Numbered from the stretch's first letter, positions 8,467-17,378 are shown. The stretch is 64,000 bases of DNA from Desertivirga brevis (GCF_017355835.1 NZ_JAFEWF010000001.1:1-64000), one strand, 5' to 3'. Program-made: numbers and translations. The notes: generated by a model from the sequence alone, not told the origin.

Positions 8467-8718
8467 ATGCGACTAAAAATCTATAAAATTATTTTCTGGG
8501 TATCTTTGGGTGGCATACCTGTTTTGAACTTTGGAATCATAAATGCTATGGTGAGTTTGAAATACGAAACAGATGCAACGACAGAATGCATTTCAAAAGT
8601 AAACGGCCAGAATCTTTGCCAATCCATTCAGACCTATAAAGATTTAAATGGTGTTTGCATCTTTATAATCGCCTTGCTGGCGATATTTAGAAAACGCTTA
8701 TTGACAGAAGGGAATTAG
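8467..8718 (+). CDS. Small two-helix membrane protein
   Basis: An 83-residue protein with predicted membrane segments at about 7-29 and 58-75. The loop between them has two Cys residues (TECISK and NLCQSI) that could form a disulfide in the periplasm. No family recognised. It begins 58 bases after the zinc-ribbon gene and may be co-transcribed with it. Confidence 0.5.
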   Translation: MRLKIYKIIFWVSLGGIPVLNFGIINAMVSLKYETDATTECISKVNGQNLCQSIQTYKDLNGVCIFIIALLAIFRKRLLTEGN

Positions 8719-8778
8719 GGTAAAAGTGGTGGAGCGTTTTGGAAGTCGATTAATTATACTTAAAAAAAGAAAAGACCG

Positions 8779-9117
8779 GTGACTTTAGAAGAAATAGGGG
8801 TAGGCATTATTGTTTTGTTATTTTATATAGGCGTAAAAAGGCTAATTAATTATAATAGGAACCGGTTATATAAAAAAGGCATATCAGTTCTTGCTGAAGT
8901 TTTGCGAATTGATGATACAGGGATTAGTATAGATTCTGGAGGTACTGATAGGCAGGTTAAAGATTTAATTTTACTAATTCAAGAAGAAGGACCGTTTAAA
9001 GGTAAAAGATTAGCTATAAGACAATCCTTTGACACCCAGGCTCCAGGGCTAGGAGATTCGGTAACTGTTTTGATTGATCCTAAAGCTCCTGACAACGGTT
9101 TAATTATCTCACATTAA
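8779..9117 (+). CDS. DUF3592-like membrane-anchored protein
   Basis: The start is a GTG. The 112-residue product has one N-terminal membrane helix (about 4-20), a basic linker (NYNRNRLYKKG), and a beta domain with the pattern ISVLAEVLRIDDTGI ... GLGDSVTVLIDPKAPDNGLI. This follows the DUF3592-like plan (G-x-x-x-A-x-V ... G-x-x-V-x-V-x-[YD]-[DP]-P). Such proteins are membrane proteins of unknown role. The small protein repeated at 1 and 9931 has the same overall plan. Confidence 0.55.
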   Translation: MTLEEIGVGIIVLLFYIGVKRLINYNRNRLYKKGISVLAEVLRIDDTGISIDSGGTDRQVKDLILLIQEEGPFKGKRLAIRQSFDTQAPGLGDSVTVLIDPKAPDNGLIISH

Positions 9118-9149
9118 CTCTATCTCAGCCAATAGTATCACTTATCAAG

Positions 9150-9662
9150 ATGGGCACTAAGTTTTTGCATAAGCAGTATCAAATAGAAACTAACACGCCC
9201 AAGGAGGCTATTTTTGCCCAAATCAGGCAGAACATACGGAAACAAAAGAGCGGCAAAGAATATTTCCTTTTTAACTATAAGCACGCTAGCATATATGAAA
9301 ATAGGGTAGAGGTAACAGGAGATATAACTGGCGCAAGACCTTTTTCAACTTCAGGCTCTATTACCTTTGACTTTATACCTACCTCTGATAAGACGCTAAT
9401 TACCTGTACCATTGTCCCTTATAACAAATATGCAATTTTAATGATGTCCTGCCTGGCTTTCATTTTCATGGTAGGAATAAGCGTAATTCTAGTTACTTCT
9501 CTTTGGTATTACCCTGTTAAAGCCCTTGCATTTCTGTCTTTAATTTGGAGTATTTTTATCTTGTTTCCTTACCTGTCTTTGAGGATAACAAGAAAAGCTA
9601 TGGAAGAAGATTCACTGACTTTTTTACATGATTTGGGCTTAATTAAAGGAAGGGAAACTTGA
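9150..9662 (+). CDS. Hypothetical protein with a C-terminal pair of membrane helices
   Basis: A 170-residue protein. The first ~85 residues are soluble (HKQYQIETNTPKEAIFAQIR, then SGSITFDFIPTSDKTLITCTIVPYN), resembling an SRPBCC-like or other beta-sheet domain, followed by two adjacent membrane segments (about 90-110 and 118-142) and a short cytoplasmic tail. It begins 32 bases after the DUF3592-like gene. Function unknown. Confidence 0.55.
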   Translation: MGTKFLHKQYQIETNTPKEAIFAQIRQNIRKQKSGKEYFLFNYKHASIYENRVEVTGDITGARPFSTSGSITFDFIPTSDKTLITCTIVPYNKYAILMMSCLAFIFMVGISVILVTSLWYYPVKALAFLSLIWSIFILFPYLSLRITRKAMEEDSLTFLHDLGLIKGRET

Positions 9663-9676
9663 ATAGATTAGTAACA

Positions 9677-9934
9677 ATGAAGAAAGGCTTAACTGCACTA
9701 GTAAAAGTAGTTTTTTTAATCGGAGTTCTTTTTGAACCTGCCATTCTCGATATTAAGGAGAATAATGAAAAATTAAGTTGGACTGAAAGCACAATTAAAT
9801 TTCTTTCTGTTATGTTAAAGGAGTTATTTGCTTCTGTTATCTCAAATATTAGTATATGTACTTCTACTGATTCCGGCATATTTATGCCAAATTCACAGGT
9901 CAACCAAAGAAACCCCGTAGCACGTACCCGATGA
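9677..9934 (+). CDS. Small hypothetical protein coupled to the frameshift gene
   Basis: Starting at the ATG at 9677 the product has 85 residues: a basic start (MKKGLTALVK), a hydrophobic stretch (VVFLIGVLFEPAIL) and a polar remainder rich in Ser and Asn, so secreted or membrane-attached. Its TGA stop overlaps the ATG of the next gene in an ATGA arrangement (9931-9934), typical of translational coupling. That overlap is the best support that it is real. An upstream TTG start at 9659 overlaps the previous gene and is less likely. Confidence 0.4.
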   Translation: MKKGLTALVKVVFLIGVLFEPAILDIKENNEKLSWTESTIKFLSVMLKELFASVISNISICTSTDSGIFMPNSQVNQRNPVARTR

Positions 9935-10268
9935 ATAAATTGTTACAAAAAATACTGACAAACCTTTTTATTTTGATTATTGTAGTGGGTGGATTATATT
10001 GGTTGCTGAAGCATTCGAGAAAAAAGATCGGATAAGGTTAGATGAAGTGAAGGCCGGCTTTCTATATTCAAAAGGAATTATTACAGGTATCAAGTCTCAT
10101 AAAGGGCATAGTATTAGAGTAAGATATAAAATAGGAGAGGAGATCTTTGAGACAACAAACGGTTGGGACAGCAATCCTAATAGATTAAGTGAAGGGGATT
10201 CCATAAGCTTGCGCTATTCTGTGAAAAGTCCAGAAAACGTTATTACTGAACTGGAGGAGGAATTTTAG
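9931..10268 (+). CDS. Membrane-anchored DUF3592-like small protein, copy 2, split by a putative -1 frameshift
   Basis: The ATG at 9931 opens a 34-codon frame: MNKLLQKILTN, one membrane helix (about 12-26) and KHSRKKIG, then TAA at 10033. The heptamer A AAA AAG at 10020-10026 lies just before this stop, in the phase used by dnaX-type slippery sites. A -1 slip there joins the helix to DRIRLDEVKAGFLY and the rest of the ~75-residue soluble domain ending LEEEF at 10268. Without frameshifting, the domain could only be made from a weak TTG start at 9999 and would lack its anchor. A second copy at 1-266 keeps the same heptamer. The alternative is an old one-base deletion present before the duplication. 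Confidence 0.55.
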
Positions 10269-10553
10269 CTTAATGTTATTAAAAAACACAATGCTGATAC
10301 TATCAGATGTTATTGTTAACAGGCCAAGGCCAATTTGCAAGATATCTGTCAGGAATGGAACTAGCTGATATCGACAAATAGCTCTGTTTTATTAGTAACA
10401 GTTTTGGTGATCTGAAAATGCCGCTAATGGTCTGGTAATAGTAACTACTATTTCCAAAAGCCATAGTAATATCGAAAAGTAAAATGGATGAATATAAGCC
10501 CGAAAAGGCAATCTGGACAGAAGAAGATTTTGACTTGATGGGATGGCACGATA
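10003..10553 (+). repeat. Long direct repeat, copy 2 (partner 1-552)
   Basis: Matches the window start with a few percent divergence, including a single-base deletion in the non-coding part near 10320. The similarity ends at 10553, inside the truncated copy of the gene found at 483. Coordinates are offset by 10002 (10001 after the deletion). Confidence 0.9.
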
Positions 10554-10570
10554 AGCTTAATTGCTATTAA
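10484..10570 (+). pseudogene. 5' fragment of the gene at 483-953
   Basis: The first 23 codons are those of the protein at 483 (MDEYKPEKAIWTEEDF, then the MGWHD motif). The repeat then stops, and five unrelated codons (KLNCY) lead to a TAA at 10568-10570. The remaining ~130 codons are missing. It marks the exact recombination boundary of the repeat. Confidence 0.8.
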
Positions 10571-10588
10571 TGGGAAGTAGAAGAATTC

Positions 10589-10954
10589 ATGAATAAAGTA
10601 GATAGTATAATACTGAATATACTTTTTAGAATACCTGCAGTAGTTTTGTGCGGATATTTCTTATGGTGCATGTTCACAGGTAAGTCTATAGAGGAATTAA
10701 AAAGCGAGGATGACTTAAAGGAGGCCTTCAAAGGGACAGTGGACACCTTATTCCATGAGAAACAGAATCACAATATTAAAGTTGCACTTTTAAGAAGTGG
10801 CTATCGTTACGAGATTTTGCCCAATTGGGAAAGATTTATAGAGGTGGGGGACTCCTTAGTTAAACTACAAAATGAGCTTATTGTTAGGGTTTTTAAAAAG
10901 AATGGAGGGGATACGCTGAGCTTGAACTATCAGGATACGTATAAGAATCAATAA
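10589..10954 (+). CDS. Small membrane-anchored hypothetical protein
   Basis: A 121-residue protein with one membrane helix at about 8-27 (IILNILFRIPAVVLCGYFLW) followed by a soluble, partly helical domain (IEELKSEDDLKEAF, then YEILPNWERFIEVGDSLVKL). It starts just beyond the right repeat edge. No family recognised. Confidence 0.55.
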   Translation: MNKVDSIILNILFRIPAVVLCGYFLWCMFTGKSIEELKSEDDLKEAFKGTVDTLFHEKQNHNIKVALLRSGYRYEILPNWERFIEVGDSLVKLQNELIVRVFKKNGGDTLSLNYQDTYKNQ

Positions 10955-11053
10955 CAAGTTTTTATCTCTTCCGCTATTTTGTAAATAATCTAGAAATTAT
11001 CCTCACGGAGCTGAGGTGAAAGGGCTATTTACCGAACTAGAAAGGTAAGAAAC

Positions 11054-11086
11054 AAAAAACTCTCCGACCAGCAGCCGGCCGAAGAG
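11054..11086 (-). terminator. Intrinsic terminator of the TonB receptor/lipoprotein operon
   Basis: On the minus strand CTCTTCGGCC and GGTCGGAGAG form a 10-bp stem (two G-T pairs) with a 7-base loop, followed directly by six T residues. It lies 27 bases beyond the stop of the lipoprotein gene at 11114. Confidence 0.8.
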
Positions 11087-11113
11087 CATTACACATTAAC
11101 ACCGGATCTTTTT

Positions 11114-12232
11114 CTATTTGTTTGTCTTACGTTTTATAGCATGAGCATAGAAACGAATGTCTGAAGTGGGCATTCCCCAGGAGTAGTATTTGAAATTGCA
11201 AAGCTGAATTTTTCTGATGTCTCCTCCAACTAGCTCGGGCAGGCCGGTATTAAATGGAGAACCGTTATAAAAACTATTCCAGACAAGTAGAGGGTCGTCG
11301 CCCTTGGCTTTGCTTTCCCCTTTTTTGTAAATACTAAACACGCTGAAAGGTTTTCTTCTTATCTCTCCCACAGGCGAAACATTATAAAACGTTGCCGGAT
11401 AATCGAGCTCTATCCAATCCGACTGGTTATCATCCTCTTGAGAAACTTTTGTGGAAAGTGATGTAGCAAACACTTCTGGCGAAACTATTTCTTTGGATCG
11501 GCTATTAACAACTCCCGGTTCAAGGTATTGGATATACCAGTAGGAATGATAGATGTCAATCTCGCTAACAGGGAAAACGGAGGGATCTGCCATTGAGCTG
11601 TAGAAACTAAAATAAATCTTAGTACTATCCCTAAAATCATGCGTGATACCTTCTTTTAGAACTTGAAGTTTAAATTTCGCGGGATCATCTAAATCAGCGC
11701 TTATACTCTGAAAAGTATAATACTGCCCGGAGGAGAGCTCCATTACAGTATCTAACAGCAAAAATTCCTTCTTGTACCGGAAAGGCTTTTGATTTTCATT
11801 GTATCTGAAAAAGCTAATCCTGTGTTTCCCAGAACTAATTTGCATCCATGCGCTGAGGTCGGCCTCATTTATATTTGGACCTACAGGATTGAAGGTTTTA
11901 TTTCCGGGAAACTCAGTTGTAGCTGTGCCGGAATATCTGTACACGCCGAATTGGAAATTGCTCCTGGGCCATAATACTTCAGCTGAACTTGCTCCAAAGG
12001 GATGCTGATCTTCCTTTTCGAAGTTGCCGTCTATTACAAAGTAGAGCTTCGGGTTGCCAGTAGGAATTCCGGTGGCCCCCATCGGGCCTTCACCTAAACC
12101 GAAATTTGTTTGTCCCTGAAATGCTCTAATATAAGCTGGATTGGAAATGGGCTTCATGTCTTCTTTTTTTTCGCAGGCCACAAGGAAAGCCATGATCAAA
12201 GCTCCAAAAACTGTATTCTTTAAAAGTCTCAT
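11114..12232 (-). CDS. Lipoprotein of the TonB receptor locus, DUF4397-like
   Basis: From the ATG at 12232 the protein has 372 residues with a basic start (MRLLKN), a hydrophobic stretch and the lipobox AFLVAC. An in-frame GTG ten codons upstream is less likely. Around residues 120-190 the pattern 'I-S-S-G-K-H-R-I-S-F ... L-S-S-G-Q-Y-Y-T-F' resembles DUF4397-type surface lipoproteins. It is the third gene of a minus-strand operon (receptor, DUF4397 lipoprotein, this gene), 40 bases after the previous stop. It probably acts at the outer membrane with the receptor, but the ligand is unknown. Confidence 0.7.
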   Translation of the reverse strand: MRLLKNTVFGALIMAFLVACEKKEDMKPISNPAYIRAFQGQTNFGLGEGPMGATGIPTGNPKLYFVIDGNFEKEDQHPFGASSAEVLWPRSNFQFGVYRYSGTATTEFPGNKTFNPVGPNINEADLSAWMQISSGKHRISFFRYNENQKPFRYKKEFLLLDTVMELSSGQYYTFQSISADLDDPAKFKLQVLKEGITHDFRDSTKIYFSFYSSMADPSVFPVSEIDIYHSYWYIQYLEPGVVNSRSKEIVSPEVFATSLSTKVSQEDDNQSDWIELDYPATFYNVSPVGEIRRKPFSVFSIYKKGESKAKGDDPLLVWNSFYNGSPFNTGLPELVGGDIRKIQLCNFKYYSWGMPTSDIRFYAHAIKRKTNK

Positions 12233-12272
12233 AAAACTCGTTGTAATTTTATTGATTGCCACAATGTGAAGT

Positions 12273-13859
12273 CTACTTGTTTGAGTGGGGGATAACTATA
12301 ATCCTCGCTTTATCGGCAGGCGAATCAGAAGCTGTGCGCCCAATCAGGAAAACGGAGTACAAATCAGGATCTGCCTTTTCTGGCCCGCCTTGTGTGTATG
12401 TGAACGGAAAATCGAGCTCCAGACCTTCTATTTTAGTCCCAGGCAGCGCTTCAGTTGCCGATGCGTTAACAAACGCACTAAGTTTAACCGGGAAATAATC
12501 ACTCCAGGGCTCGAGGTCAAAGGCCGAATAATCAATAAAAGCTTCCTGAATGTTTTTCTGCTCCAGCAGGGTTCTTCCCTGTTGCAGGTAGGTGGTCTTT
12601 TCATCCCCAGGCTCCCACTGATTATTGGGTATTGACTCGTCATTATTTTTTCGAAAAGTAACGAAGGCCGCATCCGAAAAATTGAAATACTGCGTTTTTA
12701 CACCCGCGAGTTCACCACTGGTCTTTAATCTATTCTGAATAACCTTCACTGCTGGTTTGCCGTTTTTCTCAAATAGAATAAGAGTAAGGTTATCATTACC
12801 CTTAACCTCTATTTTGTCTTCAATGATCTGCTGACCTGCAGATCGGATAGATACAGGGTGATCTCCAGAAGGTATTAATGAATACCCTGAAAAAGCTCCG
12901 AAAGCAAGAGCCCCTGTTTTTAAGGATCCTATATTAAGCTCGGCAGAAGTTCCTGAGGGCAAGGCATTCAGGAACATAAGCTTCCCAAATTGCTCCTGCT
13001 GATACACCTTTTCTTCTATAATATCAAACATATGGTATCCTTCAGAATAGCTACTTGCAGTAAGGCAGACCACAGTGTAATTTCCTCCTGGTTTAAGAAA
13101 AACGGGTGTTGTAGCTTCTCTACCGCCAGCAATTTGGGTAAGGAAATTCGACAAGATCTGAGATCTGACGTTATTATCGTTATCCTTTACGGCTAGTCGA
13201 TAGGTGCCATAAGGTAGTTCGATAAACGCCGACCTTTGTCCCAGTGGAACATCCTTTATCAACTCTCTTCCCTGGCTTAAATGAAGAGAGCAAAATTGTG
13301 CTGCGGTAGCCCTTGCAGGAAAGATGGACCCATAGTCAAGGTTTAAAAGTCTTATTTTGAAATGCCCAGGGGAAGGGGCTTCATTGTTCTTGGGAAATTC
13401 CTTCAAGGCATAGGAGGCCGATCTTGAATTATTATGGGTAACTCTGCTACCCGAAGCATAATAATAGATATCCTTATTGCCATTAGATATTACTTGGTTT
13501 ACTACAGGCACGCCAGTCTGAAAAAAATGAAGTCGCAAGGTATCGTTAGTGAAGGCAGAGGTTGGAATGTTTACAGGGTTTCCTGGTTTTATGGAGCTTG
13601 AATTGCTGCTGATAAAACCTGTACTCTCATTCCAAATCCCTAGTTGAAACCCAGGATAAATTTTCGGGCTTCCAGTCATAGGATCTTCTTCGAAGTTAAT
13701 ACGGTGAATCCCCTCGTTTTCTCCTTTGGCCACGTTGTATAGCGTTACCTCTGAAAGTTCATTAACAGGAACTTCGTACAGATGGTCTGTTTCTTTACAC
13801 GAGCCCAACAGTGCTAATAATGTAATAAATACTATTCTGATTGAAAGAAATCTTTTCAT
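12273..13859 (-). CDS. DUF4397-containing surface lipoprotein
   Basis: A 528-residue protein with signal peptide and lipobox LLGSC (Cys about residue 21). The region from about 285 to 370 (LMFLNALPSGTSAELNIG, SLIPSGDHPVSI, NLTLILFEKNG) follows the DUF4397 immunoglobulin-like pattern; an earlier segment (KIRLLNLDYGS, LPYGTYRLAV, GGNYTVVC) looks like a second related domain. It starts 2 bases after the receptor stop, so translation is coupled. No SusD-type protein is present, so this lipoprotein may take the receptor-partner role (inference). Confidence 0.75.
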   Translation of the reverse strand: MKRFLSIRIVFITLLALLGSCKETDHLYEVPVNELSEVTLYNVAKGENEGIHRINFEEDPMTGSPKIYPGFQLGIWNESTGFISSNSSSIKPGNPVNIPTSAFTNDTLRLHFFQTGVPVVNQVISNGNKDIYYYASGSRVTHNNSRSASYALKEFPKNNEAPSPGHFKIRLLNLDYGSIFPARATAAQFCSLHLSQGRELIKDVPLGQRSAFIELPYGTYRLAVKDNDNNVRSQILSNFLTQIAGGREATTPVFLKPGGNYTVVCLTASSYSEGYHMFDIIEEKVYQQEQFGKLMFLNALPSGTSAELNIGSLKTGALAFGAFSGYSLIPSGDHPVSIRSAGQQIIEDKIEVKGNDNLTLILFEKNGKPAVKVIQNRLKTSGELAGVKTQYFNFSDAAFVTFRKNNDESIPNNQWEPGDEKTTYLQQGRTLLEQKNIQEAFIDYSAFDLEPWSDYFPVKLSAFVNASATEALPGTKIEGLELDFPFTYTQGGPEKADPDLYSVFLIGRTASDSPADKARIIVIPHSNK

Positions 13860-13861
13860 CG

Positions 13862-16800
13862 TTAAAAATTATAGTTTAAGCCAAGCATGAACTCTGTTCC
13901 TCTACGGTATTTTCTTCTGATATATTCTTCGTTATAGGTACCATATTTTCCTCCTCTTCCAGGTTTAGCGTACACCCTTTTAAAGTCAGGATCGAGAATA
14001 TTCTTAGCAAAGCCGGTTAATTGAAGTCCTTTGTAAATCCTTTGCTTGAAAATAGCGTCAAGAACACCGGCAGGCTGCTCATACACGTCGGGGCCTCCGT
14101 TTAACTGAATCTCCACCAATCGCTCTCCGATCTGATTAAACTGGACGTTGAAGATTGAACCTGACTTTTTGTTATCGTAAGAAAGGCTGGCATTGATAAC
14201 GTAAGGAGGTTGTTCAAATACCGGACTTTCATCTGGTGCATAACGATCGATCAGGCGGGCTGAGCTAAGTCTGTCTTTATTAAGTTTAACAGAACTGTTT
14301 GCAAGCATGAGTGAGCTACTTAAGTTGAAGTTGCGAAAACTTCTTCCCAATACGCCCAGATTTTTCTGTATCTCAAACTCTAATCCTATCACCCTACCGG
14401 TTTCTGAATTATTTTGATAGGATACCGATGGGGTAAATGCAGGGCCATCTGCTGCAACTCCTGAAGGCCCGCTAAACACCTTCTCAAGTTGGTTCTTGAT
14501 CTTTTTGTGGAATACGGATACTGACAATACATCCGCCAATGCTGGAAACCATTCCCATCTGAAATCGAAGTTTTGTGCAGTAGAATTAATCAGGTCGCGA
14601 TTACCTCTAACAAAAGCATTCTCGAAGGCATCGAATTGTGTAGTGGGAACGAACTCCCTAATTTCGGGCCGCTGAAGAGTGCGGGAATAGGCGGCACGGA
14701 AATTCATTTTTGGACTGTGCCTGTAAATAAAGGTTCCCGACCAGTACGGTTTAAAGTCTGTGTTATACCTGCTTCCGGAGAGCGAATCCTTCTGGAGTTT
14801 AGTAAAATTGCTTTGATCAATACCTATTCCAATGGTATCTACCACCCCGTGCATACGGGTTTGTTCGAAGCGTACCCCTCCAACAAGTTGAAATTTCTCC
14901 TTTAAGCGAATATCCAGCATCTGGTACATGGCGTCAACCTTCTGACTTCCAGTATAATTATTACGTGTTGGTCTTACATTGTAGAGGTGAGCGGTTTCGA
15001 AGCCAGTTCCCTCTCCTCCTGAAGCACCTTCGCGTATTCCAATATTCCCTGGCGCAACCAGCGCATTCAGGTCTCCATTCAAATACATTAACTGGCCAGC
15101 ATCGGGCAGACCGAGTACTTGTTCGTTATAGTTACGCGAACGCTTTAGAAAGAAATAGCCGAACTTTAAATTCAGTTTGATATCGTCGTTTACTTTGAAC
15201 TCTCGTGTTAAGTCGGCGAAATAGTTTCGGTTTCTCTCCTTCATGTTTCTGAAATACCGTCCGCTTAGTTCATCTCCATCTGGAAAGCTATACTCAGGGT
15301 AGCTCACTCTGTTCACGTCGTATACCTGGTTGGTATCAGTTACCAGGTTTACACTTCTAAAGTCGGGATCGTTTTGAATAGCATTTGAGCCGCTGGCGTT
15401 CCAGTTAAACCTCCAAGCTGATGCGGCTTTTCCAAGCTTATGTTCACCTTTAAATTGGAGGGTATGAAAATCACGCTCGGTGGTACGCAGGTTATAGATC
15501 TGGTTTCCAATATTAAACTTTTTCTGGGAAATTAGATTTGAAGATGGATATCCTCCAATAAGGTTCATGCCGGTAGCTTCGGCTCCCTTGCTGCCAACAT
15601 AATGCGCACTTACCTCATGCTCGTTTGAGATCTTATACGCAACCGCTGCAAGTCCTCCATATGTTACTTGTTGAGTCCCGCTGTGTTCCCGGTAGTTTTG
15701 ATACGGAAGCAAACGTATGTTATTAGGTGTAATAAAGTCGGGAATTTCGGTTCCTGTATTATAGCCTCCTGTTGCAGCGCCTCCGTAGAAGGAATAAGTA
15801 TTAAATTCTCCACCCTGGTTTGCGTCTGTCCGACTAAAGTAGTTTGCACCGAGAATTACGCCAAGTTTCCTTTTAAATACAGTGTAATTGTTTCCAATCG
15901 TGAAGGAATACAACTGATTAGCATCGGCTTTTTTCAATGAGGTGGTAAGTACTGGATCAAAACTCTCCATAAGCCTGTTGAGCCTGAGGGCTTCCTGGTA
16001 GTTTGCCATGCTGCCGGCGCTGTTTCTAAATACAGACTGAATGCCACCTTCCACGTTCATGTATTGGTACCGAAGGTCCTTAAATTCTGCGGATAGATTT
16101 CTACGGCTAATTAGCTGACCAAATGTGCCTAGGTCGCTGCCCTGAAATGATGTGAAGTTACCATCGGCACCAATACGGTTATTAAAGCCCGAGGAGGCTG
16201 TAAAATTTATCGTAAGTTGTTCGGGAATGGATTTCGTTTTAAGCTCTACTACCCCAGCGGTTGCATCTGCGGGTTTATCTGGAGTAAGGGTTTTAATTAC
16301 CGAGATGTTGTCGAGTAACATTGCGGGTATCAGGTCAAGTGGCACGGCGCTTCTATCCGCATTGGCTGTTGATAAGCGAGCACCATTAAGCTGTGCTACA
16401 ATATTTCTGTCGCTTAATCCTCTGATGGCAACGTATTTTCCGTCTGAAACAGATACTCCCACTACTCGTTGCATTGCCTCCGAAGTACTTATACTGCCTG
16501 CCTTTGTAATACCCTCTGCACTAATACCATCCTGAACAGAGGATGATTTCTTCCGATCCGATAAGAGTGCTACGTCTGAGGCCGATGACCGCCGCCCGTG
16601 GATGACCACTACTTTCAGTCCTTGATTTACCTCTTTTAGCTTAACTGATATTTGCTCTTCTCCTGAGTATACCACTGTCTTGGTTTCAAAACCAAGGAAT
16701 TGAAAAACAACTTTGTCGCCAGGTTCAACGGGAATTGAAAAGGTGCCGTTTACATCGGTAACTGCTGACCTTAGTTTACCCTCAACTTTTACAGAAACTC

Positions 16801-17230
16801 CCGGGAGGCTATTTCCTTTATCATCGGTAACCTTTCCCTTTAGGTGTTTAGGAGGAACTACCGATTTTTTCTCTTCAATTACTATGTAATCCTTTACTAG
16901 TTTGTAAGTAAGATTTGTTTGAGAAAGGATCAGTTTAAGCGTATTGGATACACTGATATCTTTCTGACTTATATTAACCGTTTTTTTTGCTTTGCTTACG
17001 GTTTGATTCAGGAACGAAATCTTAACACCACTTCTTCTTTCCAAAGCCACGAGGCTTTCAGCCAGGCTGGCATTGCTGATATGGAAATCAATTTTAAGAT
17101 TATCAATATTTTGCTCTTTTCCTGGATTGGCGTACAGTATGGAGTAATTGTTAAGGAAAAGTAGCAGGGTAAAAAAAATCCTTACCCCGCAAAAGCGAGC
17201 ACGATGGTACTGTTGTAGTACTTTTTGCAT
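13862..17230 (-). CDS. TonB-dependent outer-membrane receptor with STN signalling domain
   Basis: A 1122-residue receptor: signal region (to ~35), STN/secretin-like domain (about 50-118), carboxypeptidase-regulatory-like beta domain (about 130-205, GKVTDDKGNSLPGVSVKVEG), plug (about 235-345, VAIRGLSDRNIVAQLNGARL), then a beta-barrel ending in the aromatic C-terminus GLNYNF. The STN domain transmits the ligand signal to a FecR-type anti-sigma factor, and both FecR and the ECF sigma are encoded just upstream. It is followed by two lipoproteins in the same operon. The substrate cannot be told from sequence. Confidence 0.93.
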   Translation of the reverse strand: MQKVLQQYHRARFCGVRIFFTLLLFLNNYSILYANPGKEQNIDNLKIDFHISNASLAESLVALERRSGVKISFLNQTVSKAKKTVNISQKDISVSNTLKLILSQTNLTYKLVKDYIVIEEKKSVVPPKHLKGKVTDDKGNSLPGVSVKVEGKLRSAVTDVNGTFSIPVEPGDKVVFQFLGFETKTVVYSGEEQISVKLKEVNQGLKVVVIHGRRSSASDVALLSDRKKSSSVQDGISAEGITKAGSISTSEAMQRVVGVSVSDGKYVAIRGLSDRNIVAQLNGARLSTANADRSAVPLDLIPAMLLDNISVIKTLTPDKPADATAGVVELKTKSIPEQLTINFTASSGFNNRIGADGNFTSFQGSDLGTFGQLISRRNLSAEFKDLRYQYMNVEGGIQSVFRNSAGSMANYQEALRLNRLMESFDPVLTTSLKKADANQLYSFTIGNNYTVFKRKLGVILGANYFSRTDANQGGEFNTYSFYGGAATGGYNTGTEIPDFITPNNIRLLPYQNYREHSGTQQVTYGGLAAVAYKISNEHEVSAHYVGSKGAEATGMNLIGGYPSSNLISQKKFNIGNQIYNLRTTERDFHTLQFKGEHKLGKAASAWRFNWNASGSNAIQNDPDFRSVNLVTDTNQVYDVNRVSYPEYSFPDGDELSGRYFRNMKERNRNYFADLTREFKVNDDIKLNLKFGYFFLKRSRNYNEQVLGLPDAGQLMYLNGDLNALVAPGNIGIREGASGGEGTGFETAHLYNVRPTRNNYTGSQKVDAMYQMLDIRLKEKFQLVGGVRFEQTRMHGVVDTIGIGIDQSNFTKLQKDSLSGSRYNTDFKPYWSGTFIYRHSPKMNFRAAYSRTLQRPEIREFVPTTQFDAFENAFVRGNRDLINSTAQNFDFRWEWFPALADVLSVSVFHKKIKNQLEKVFSGPSGVAADGPAFTPSVSYQNNSETGRVIGLEFEIQKNLGVLGRSFRNFNLSSSLMLANSSVKLNKDRLSSARLIDRYAPDESPVFEQPPYVINASLSYDNKKSGSIFNVQFNQIGERLVEIQLNGGPDVYEQPAGVLDAIFKQRIYKGLQLTGFAKNILDPDFKRVYAKPGRGGKYGTYNEEYIRRKYRRGTEFMLGLNYNF

Positions 17231-17346
17231 ATTTTTGAAAATGTAACGGAATTATAGTTTAATACTGTTATATCAGAAGCATGGCTTCTATTCATAGCCA
17301 GCATTAACCCTGAGGCTGTCAATCCGTGGGTTAAGCAGGGCATTCG

Positions 17347-17375
17347 CCGTCCGCAGCATTTGCGGACGGTTTTTT
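17347..17375 (+). terminator. Perfect intrinsic terminator on the plus strand between fecR and the receptor gene
   Basis: CCGTCCGCA (17347-17355), a 5-base loop and TGCGGACGG (17361-17369) form a perfect 9-bp GC-rich stem followed by six T residues. It is oriented on the plus strand, opposite to every gene nearby, and lies 9 bases from the fecR stop. A transcript ending here would start in or near the 5' part of the receptor gene on the opposite strand. Confidence 0.8.
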
Positions 17376-17378
17376 CTA

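Noticed and set aside
1..10553. The 10-kb segment considered as a transposon or integrative element
   Set aside because: No transposase, integrase, relaxase or terminal inverted repeat was seen; only long direct repeats.
12285..12635. Open frame of 116 codons on the plus strand
   Set aside because: Lies wholly inside the DUF4397 lipoprotein gene on the other strand, has no signature and no ribosome-binding context.
14573..14905. Open frame of 110 codons on the plus strand
   Set aside because: A shadow of the TonB receptor gene; the protein lacks any recognisable motif.
17270..17310. Small GAAGC/GCTTC hairpin upstream of the receptor gene as a riboswitch
   Set aside because: A 6-bp stem with 3-base loop only; no conserved riboswitch core could be recognised.
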